Origin: Rhodotorula mucilaginosa
Taxonomy: Eukaryota > Basidiomycota > Microbotryomycetes > Sporidiobolales > Sporidiobolaceae
DNA: 64,000 bases
Direction of reading: 5' to 3'
NCBI GenBank assembly: GCA_034406715.1
Contig: CP137867.1
Coordinates: forward strand, 434,001 to 498,000
Of the stretch, positions 55,228 through 64,000 are shown in pieces (within the stretch, counting starts at the first letter, position 1; each line of letters opens with the position of its first letter). The notes beneath the pieces are model-generated. The model was not told the origin of the DNA and ran no database searches. It saw only the letters and a list, made by a program, of their open reading frames with translations. Position numbers and translations under genes: made by a program.

Positions 55228-55704
55228 ATGTCCTTCGGTCGCCCATCAAATACGTCCCTCAGCCTCGGAGGAGCGCCGCCCCAGAAGGGCTCGTTCCCGC
55301 TCGACCACGAAGGCAAGTCCGCACTCCTTTCGGGGGAGGAGCGCTCTCTGCCCCGCCGATGCATAGCTGACCTGCCACAATTCAAACACGTGCAGGCGAA
55401 TGCAAGGAGTACATGGTCCGGTACCTCAAGTGCATGAAGCAGAACAAGCAGCAATCGACAGACTGCCGGCACCTCTCCAAGGAGTACCTCGCCTGCCGCA
55501 TGGACAAGTGCGTTTCCGTACCACCCTCGCTCAGTCTCAATCCTTTTCGCGGGCGCTGACTGTTCGCACTATTACTACAACAGAGGATTGATGGAACGAA
55601 CCGAATGGGACGCGCTCGGCTTCCAGGAGCAAGAAAAGGGCGCGGCGGCCGCAGGAACACAACCGACCGCTCAAGCCAAGCATCCACAGCCACCGTCGGC
55701 CTAA
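55228..55704 (+). CDS. COX19: Cytochrome c oxidase assembly protein Cox19 (twin CX9C)
   Basis: Cox19 is a small mitochondrial intermembrane-space protein needed for copper handling and cytochrome oxidase assembly. Three exons (55228-55312, 55396-55507, 55584-55704) encode 105 residues. The core GSFPLDHEGECKEYMVRYLK opens the first CX9C helix (C-KEYMVRYLK-C). The second is C-RHLSKEYLA-C, followed by the family motif ERTEWDALGF. The first intron has a GC donor (GCAAGT): only this boundary gives DHEGEC in frame. A 25-residue Ala/Gln/Pro-rich tail follows the core. Import would use the Mia40 pathway rather than a cleaved presequence (family knowledge). Confidence 0.92.
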
Positions 55705-56264
55705 AGAACCCTTCAGACTCGACATTCGCAGACCATACATTGTTGACAATACTACCCGCACTACTCTCACTTATCATCTCCGGCGGTCGACCCAAGGTGG
55801 AGCTGTGCAGAAGATCCGACTTTTGACGGCGAGCATGCTTTGCAGGTATACCGGCCGTTCCCAGGCGACTCCTCCGCGCTACAATCTGAACGATGGCCTG
55901 GCAAGGGATCTGCTGTTGGTCTCACGAGCTCGTGCTGTTCCTCCATACCCCCTGCTTGCGGTTGCGTCGATTTCTCTCTTTGAAAACGAATCGTCGCAAT
56001 TTCGCGCGCGGCCGTTTCTACGCTGCTCGGACCTTACTTTCATGTCATAAGTGAGAGGGCGTAGATCGACGGCTCGTGTACGTAGTTTTACTTCGTCGAT
56101 GGAGGAAATTCCGCCCCACCGCATCGGATCGGACGAGGCTTAACCTGGTCTTCTGCCATCACCAGCCACCAAAGCAAGCAGATCGGCCCCCGTGCAGTGT
56201 GAAGCAACAATTTCGGCAGACCCGCGCTTCAGAGGACCCGGAAACGCCCGACGCTGGAGGAAAC
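55705..56264. other. Intergenic, COX19 to FMO gene
   Basis: Tandem plus-strand genes flank about 560 bp with no recognised coding sequence; comparatively AT-rich in its middle. Presumed COX19 3' UTR and FMO promoter. Confidence 0.4.
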
Positions 56265-58730
56265 ATGTCGGATGAGTGGGACTCGATCATCATCGGCGGT
56301 GAGTCTGAACGTACCTCTACGGAGCTGTAGACCTCGAGCATAACGCGAGCTGACATGGTCGAACGCATCAGGTGGACCGGCCGGTCTGACCGCCCTCAAG
56401 ACCATGTCCGAGAACGGCCTCCGCTGCATCCTCTTCGAAGCCGAATCCGACATCGGCGGGACGTTCAAGTTCCGCTCGTACGAGCACGCGACGCTCGTCT
56501 CGTCGAAGCAGTTGACGGCGTTTAGCGATTTCCGCTTCCCGCCCGAGCAAGGCGATCATGTCACCTTGCCCGAGTATGTCGAGTACTTGAGGCGATACTG
56601 CGACGAGTTTCAGTTGTGGGACGGGATTCACCTCAATACGCGCGTCGTTTCGGTACGGAGAGGCGACGGGGGTAAAGGCCACATCGTTGACGTGCAGCGA
56701 AAAGGGCAGACGGGTGAGTGCGAATTCGTCGTACTTTATGCGGAACAGAGGAAACGTCCTTTTCGCTCCGACTGATCGCTGAACGAGCGTTCCGGTACCT
56801 CACAGGTACACAGCAGTACAAATGCAAGTACCTCACCATCTGCACGGGCCTGCACGTCACGCCGCAGGTTCCCGACCTTCCAGGGATCGAGCACGTCAAA
56901 GCGAACCCGAACAAGACCGTGATCCATTCCGCCGACTACAAGGAGCGCGCGCAACTTGCCGGCCGCAAGGTGATCATCCTCGGCTCGGGCGAGACGGGGA
57001 ACGATATCGCGTACGAGAGTATCAAGGCTGGAGCCAGGGAGGTCGTCTTGTGCTCGCGAGGAGGGTGAGCTCCGCCAGGCTTGCGGCTTCTCTTGCTCGA
57101 TTCCGAAACTGACGCGCTTCTAAACACTGCAGTTTCCTCTCATTCCCCAAAGTCCTGAACAACTTTTCCATCCTCGGCTCGACATTCGACGGCGACCTCC
57201 CGATCGACGGCTTGATCACGAACCTCTTTGAATCGGCTTACGTCCACCCGTGGGTGGCCAAGCTTCATTTGCGGTGGTTCATCTCGGACTTTGTCATCAA
57301 ACGCCTGCTATGGGCACTGACTGGCACCAGCGCGGGGTGAGTCCGGGAAGGTCTCCCGCTTTACTTGCTCCCTTCTCCGCAGTTGGCCATGTCACGGGTA
57401 GTGCGGAAAGAAGGTGCTGGCTGCCGCGGAGCGCTGGTCCCGTACTGACAAAGGCAGTGACACCCAGCTGCAACCAATGGGTCGGCGAACTCCCGCCTGA
57501 GCGCCTCGGTCGCGCCTACGTCTTCCTTATGAAATCGCACAAAGCCTCGACCTTCCTGAACCGACCGTACCGCCAACGGTCCCCGCTCCTCTCGTACTTG
57601 TCAGAGTACCACGACCCCGAAGAAGATGCCAAGACTCCCGGCGTAGTCGAGATGGCGCCGTGGCCGACTGGGTTTGACGAAGAGGGCGTCGTCCAGTGGG
57701 ATTGGGACAAATGCGAAGCACGCGGCGGGAGCTGGAAGAAAGTTCGGCGACGGATGGAGCAGAAGCGAATCGAGCCAGAGTGACCGCCTTTTCTCCGTAC
57801 AGCTATTTGTCCACAAGACTGACTCGGCTGACTTGTCGTCCCCCCTTGCGCGCAGTCTCGTCATCTTCGCTTCCGGTTATAAGCAGGACTTTTCCAACTG
57901 GCTCGCGGCAGACTACCCGCGACCGTGGGATGCGACCATGCGTGACATTATAAAACCCGACGTGCCGGATGTTGCGTTCATTGGATTTGTCCGACCTGGA
58001 GTCGGTGAGTCGGCATGTTTTCTCCGTTCCTGCCATCGCCTTGCACCACTGACCGAGTCCGTGCCCGAATGAACAGGCGCCATCCCGCCGATCGCCGAGC
58101 AGCAGAGCATGTGGTGGACTGCCTGGCTCACGGGCAAGATGCCGTCCTTGCCGACCTCGCCTTCCAACTACTACCTCCTCTCGCCTCCGACCGCTCGAAT
58201 CAAGTACGGCGTCGACCACACAACCTACATGCACACGCTCGCGAGCGACTTTGGCGGCTCTCCGGCCCTGTCCGAACTGTGGCGCACGCACGGCCTGTTC
58301 GTCACGTTCGTGTATTGCTTCTCGGCGGCGTTTACGAGCCACTACCGCTTGCTCGGACCGTTCAAGTCGGACAAGGCGCCGGAGGTGGTCAAGACTGAGA
58401 TTTGGGAGACGGTCACTCGGCGTGGCTTGCTCGGCAACCTGTACGTCCTCCGGAGAAGAGAACCGGGCTCCCTCTCTCTCTCTGGAGATCGAAGCACTGA
58501 CTTTCTGAATGCGCAACTCGAACAGTTTCATGGGAGTGATCCCGATGCTCTTTTACGCGCTCGTGAACGGATGCGCCTTGCTCGTCGAGACGATCTGGAT
58601 CGGGTTCGGAAGACCCGATGTGATCGGCTGGTACCGACGTGCGGTCAGCGGTCCTGGCGTCGACACGCAGTCGCCGGCGGCGGCGATGTCGACAGCGAAC
58701 CAGGACAGAAAGATCAACATGCTACGGTAG
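56265..58730 (+). CDS. Flavin-containing monooxygenase-like protein
   Basis: FMOs use FAD and NADPH to oxygenate soft nucleophiles. Eight exons (56265-56298, 56372-56713, 56806-57064, 57133-57336, 57468-57779, 57856-58004, 58077-58440, 58526-58730) give 622 residues. The FAD motif is IIIGGGPAGLTAL, split by intron 1, followed by FEAESDIGGTFKFR. The NADPH motif is ILGSGETGNDIAYES. The late FMO motif appears as DLVIFASGYKQDF, and FVRPGVGAIPPIAEQQ follows. The C-terminus has a hydrophobic segment (MGVIPMLFYALVNGCALLVE) that may anchor the protein in the ER. The usual FMO fingerprint FxGxxxHxxx is not evident, so it may belong to a divergent fungal branch. The exon 5-6 junction (KRIEPDLVIF) was chosen because reading through gives a premature stop. 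Confidence 0.88.
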
Positions 58731-59285
58731 TAGTCGCCGAATTTTGTCTGGATTAGAAATGCTAGGGCTCAGATCTCGAGCTGGCGGCCGGAAAAAAGAA
58801 AGAGCACATATGCTGCGGATCTGCAAACTTTGCTTGCCAGTTATGGCGGACTCGAGGCTACGGTATTCTACACGTTAGGTTGGATGTGTCTATACGAGAT
58901 GAGTTCAAGAAAGTGTAGCCAGCTGCACCGGGAGAAATCGCGGTTTCTGCGAGGGCCAGCAAAACCGATGACGTCGGCAGGGTCGGCGGGCGTCTCGCTG
59001 GCTGCTGGCCTCGAAGGGCTGCCGCCGCCTCGTCCTCTCTCTTTCCCTTTCTCCTTTCACCCATCAACGCTTTTTACGCACACTCTCGTAAAACCACCCA
59101 AACTCTTTACAACGTAAGCCGGTGCTCCTTACCTTACAGACTCGCACACTGCGTACTGACCCTCCCCCCCTCACCCAACGTGCCGCGCCGTGCCGATCGC
59201 CTTCGTCATCTTCGCTCCTCGCCCTTCTCTCTCTCCTCTCTCCCCTCTCCACACTTGCGCACTCGCTGTGACTGCTGCACACAGA
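58731..59285. other. Intergenic, FMO to DUF4267-like gene
   Basis: Tandem plus-strand genes. The right half is strongly pyrimidine-rich (CTCTCTC, CCCCCC runs), typical of promoter/5'-UTR sequence here. No gene recognised. Confidence 0.45.
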
Positions 59286-60225
59286 ATGTCTGGCCTTTCG
59301 TCCCCGTCTGCCCTCATCACCGCCAATGCGGCCTCGACCTCGATCAACGTGCGTCTCCCTCTTCCCCCCCACTCATCATCATCCCGTCATCATCCCCGCC
59401 CTTTCATGAAGGAAGGAAGCGAATCGAGATGCTGCGATAGAGTCGCGAGGGACTGATAGGTTCGCTCGTCCTGGTATGGCTATGCAGGTCTACTCGATCG
59501 CCAAGATCGGTCTCGGTCTCGCTGGTCTCCTCATCCCGGCCTTCACCACCACCACCTCGACCCCCTTCAAGTGTCAGTCCCGTTCTCCTCTCGCTTTGAC
59601 CTTGCGGACAATGTGGCATCAGCGCCAATGTCGCAGGTCTACGCCTCGAAATGACGGAGCCGGACTGACTCGAGACTCGCGTCCGCTCCGCAGTCGCCGC
59701 CCGCGGCCAGTTCAAGGCCTCGAAGCCGACGGCCAACACTGCCACCCCGGCTTCGGGCTCGCCGTCCGAGTCGGCCCTCGCGGTCCGCCTCGTCGCCGCC
59801 CGGGACATTGCCCTCGGTCTCCTCATGCGCGACACCACCGCCTCGGTCGTCGTCCGTGCCCTCCAGGCTGGTCCGTCCTTTCCCCCGATTCTTCGACGTG
59901 AGAAGATTGCTTGAACTGACGGCTTTTTTGCACGATAGACATCTTTGTCTCTTTGCTCGAGATTGCCTCGACCGCCGCCGGCTACATCGAGGGCACCCTC
60001 TCCCAGGAGTGCGTCGGCTTCCCTTCTCGCGCTTCTCAACTCTTGCGCTCGTTGACTGACTCCCGATTGCCCCTTACTTTTGAACAGGACCGCAATCTCG
60101 GTTGCTGGTATGTTACCTCTCTTCGAAGTCGCTCGCGCGGACACAGGCACTGACTTCCCCTCCTGCGCGCTCCAGGTTTCTCGGCCGTCTTTGCCTCGTT
60201 CGGCCTCTGGATCCTCAACCACTAA
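59286..60225 (+). CDS. Small multi-pass membrane protein, DUF4267-like
   Basis: Six exons (59286-59348, 59488-59572, 59694-59870, 59939-60008, 60088-60107, 60176-60225) give 154 residues. Hydrophobic stretches are IAKIGLGLAGLLIPAF, ARDIALGLLMRDTTASVVV, IFVSLLEIASTAAGYIEGTL and SAVFASFGLWILN, so about four helices. VRLVAARDIALGLL resembles the GARDxxLG signature of DUF4267 proteins, small fungal membrane proteins of unknown role. Exon 5 is only 20 nt (ETAISVA codons) but is required to keep frame and has clean AG and GT borders. No signal peptide; location unknown. Confidence 0.75.
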
Positions 60226-60651
60226 GCGCGCCCCCTCCTGCGCCCTTCCCTTGGAGTGAAGGGAGCCGCGGTGGTCGTCGTCGGTCCTATCGATCCTCAT
60301 TATCATTAGTTGCGCGTCCCACGCGTTTGTAGTTTTTCCCCTCCTCCTTCTTTCTCTCTGTCCTTATTTCGCAAGAAACGAAGCAGTGCAGTACAAAGCC
60401 TCATCAACTTCTAGACGTCACGTCGCCCGGTACTGATGCTGTGCTTTCGCGCACGCCTGGGAGCTGGAAAGCAGCGAGAGGAAGCTTGATGGTCTGCTAA
60501 GGGCGGACACGCCCGTTTGCAAGCCCCCCCGAGGGACGTCGCACTACGTCAGGGTGGGCGGGTCGAGAAGGGGGATATATGGTCAAACAACAATGAGGAA
60601 AAGGTCGAAGGAGGGGGTCCAATACAACAGCGCGATCCGCGATAGGATGGA
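60226..60651. other. Convergent intergenic region
   Basis: Between the 3' ends of convergent genes. T/C-rich just after the left stop codon; nothing else recognised. Confidence 0.4.
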
Positions 60652-61338
60652 TCATCCTCCCGTTGCCGCGGCTGGACTGGCAGTCTGTTCGCGGGCGGCA
60701 GCGGCGGCGGCAGCAAGGGCTTCTTCTTCCTCGTCTGCAGGCCTGACGGGGATGCGGACGAGCTTGTCGGGAAGGGTACCGCGAGGGAGGACGACGTCGG
60801 CGGGGTCGGACGAGTCGACTGTTGGTGCGAGGTCGGCGCGCTTTTGGGCGAGGGAGCCTGTTGGCGATAAAGGGAGGCGGTCAGAGATCCGGTTTTGCGT
60901 TTACGGGGAGGCATAGCTAGATTGGGGCCAGCATGCGGGAAGGAGAAGAAACCATTGTCGTCGCCCGCCCGGAACCGACGGCGACGGCACGAGGAAAGCG
61001 GGGGTTACTGACCGAGGGTGAGGGCGGTTATGCGAAAGACGTTCTGCCAGTGTTCGACGACATCTCCGACGGCTGCATGGGTCAGGAGGCGACTGAGTTA
61101 GACGGGTTGGTTGATGGATCCCACGCCAACACGCGAACTGACCCTCTGACCCCCCCGTGAGGGTAGTGTACTTGTCTGCGTAGGCGTCCAGGAAGTGGGC
61201 GAGTTGGTTCGCTTGGTCCCTGACTGTCTCGTACGCTTGACACTCGCGCTGCTTGTCCTTTGCGCTCGCGACGAGGGGCGCGGTGACGGCGGCCGATGAG
61301 TGAGGTGCGCCCGGGTAGAGGGACGCTCGGTACGACAT
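60652..61338 (-). CDS. DAD2: DASH/Dam1 complex subunit Dad2
   Basis: Dad2 is part of the fungal ring complex that couples kinetochores to microtubule ends. Three exons (61338-61143, 61072-61013, 60857-60652) give 153 residues. An N-terminal coiled-coil (KDKQRECQAYETVRDQANQL, ending YADKYTTL) is followed by the signature TGGSEAVGDVVEHWQNVFR, matching the family's GTEAV...NWxNVLR. The conserved end PRGTLPDKLVRIPV follows. The donor of intron 1 must be the second GTCAGT, since the nearer GTCAGA breaks the frame. A Glu/Ala-rich tail extends past the family core. It shares a 142-bp spacer with the divergent DUF1776 gene. No other DASH subunit is in the window. Confidence 0.85.
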
Positions 61339-61480
61339 GCGTGTGCTCTTCGCAGGAAAGTCGCTTAGACTGCGTGCGGGTGAGAGAGAGCGTGTGAGGA
61401 GCGTCGGCCTGCCCCACCTGCTGCTCTTGACCTCTCGCCGCTCACTCTGCTCTAGTCTGCCCACACCCAAGGGAGGCACC
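61339..61480. promoter_or_regulatory. DAD2 / DUF1776 bidirectional promoter
   Basis: A 142-bp spacer between divergent start codons, rich in CTCGC/GAGAG blocks, without a TATA box. Confidence 0.5.
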
Positions 61481-63886
<2,406 letters not shown>

Positions 63887-64000
63887 AGCACCGCCACCGC
63901 CGCCGCCGCCTTATGGCAGAGGACGGAACTCACCCAACCGACCCGCGCTTTCCACAAACATGCACACACAAACAAACACACTAGCATCATCTCTTGTCTT
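63887..64000. other. Right edge, 3' flank of DUF1776 gene
   Basis: Downstream sequence with short CCG and ACA repeats; no gene start visible before the window ends. Confidence 0.4.

Overview
The window is nuclear DNA of a GC-rich, intron-dense fungus. The gene set is eukaryotic and fungal: DASH kinetochore subunit Dad2, Gid7, a DUF1776-type reductase, Cox19, Vps1 and a fungal two-domain RNase H1. The genes carry many short introns (mostly 45-100 nt) with GTGAGT or GTGCGT donors, CTGAC/CTAAC-like branch sites and CAG/TAG acceptors. This architecture and base composition fit a basidiomycete, most likely a Pucciniomycotina (Microbotryomycetes, Rhodotorula/Sporobolomyces-like) yeast. That placement is inference; no rRNA marker is present. 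No transposon open reading frame, CRISPR array, rRNA or convincing tRNA was seen.

Layout. 0-4.7 kb: the meiotic HORMA gene HOP1 (minus, running off the left edge) lies head-to-head with RNase H1, but the junction has been duplicated in tandem. The result is full-length HOP1, an orphan RNase H1 hybrid-binding domain, a decayed HOP1 5' fragment and a full-length RNH1. 4.8-12.6 kb: a glutathione transferase, a disordered protein, an SLC35F6-like transporter and a second disordered protein. 12.6-26.1 kb: an unresolved stretch, GID7 (WDR26), a MetX-family O-acetyltransferase, three uncharacterised proteins and thymidylate kinase CDC8. 26.2-34.2 kb: a beta-propeller inositol-polyphosphate 5-phosphatase, then TRiC subunit CCT1 head-to-head with a METTL21-type methyltransferase. 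34.7-43.5 kb: a very large protein kinase with two SAP-like segments and a WNK-like glycine loop, dynamin VPS1 and an NAD(P)-binding oxidoreductase. 43.9-50.2 kb: TRiC subunit CCT4 head-to-head with NTF2, then two disordered proteins. 50.9-64 kb: UPF1 head-to-head with COX19, a flavin monooxygenase, a small DUF4267-like membrane protein, and DAD2 head-to-head with a DUF1776 gene whose last intron holds a long CA microsatellite.

The genes form no single pathway. They are mostly housekeeping: protein folding (two TRiC subunits), nuclear import, mRNA surveillance, ubiquitin ligase, vesicle fission, thymidylate synthesis and mitochondrial copper/COX assembly. Meiotic HOP1 and kinetochore DAD2 are added to these. 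A recurrent theme is head-to-head pairs with 75-300 bp between start codons. The points most worth a second look are the RNH1/HOP1 duplication with its stand-alone hybrid-binding-domain gene, the SAP-kinase whose beta-3 lysine is replaced by cysteine, the unusual number of GC-AG introns (five of about 114 modelled), and the microexon-rich NTF2 gene with an ATG-only first coding exon. Exon models were built by hand from splice signals and reading-frame continuity. All are unverified by transcripts.
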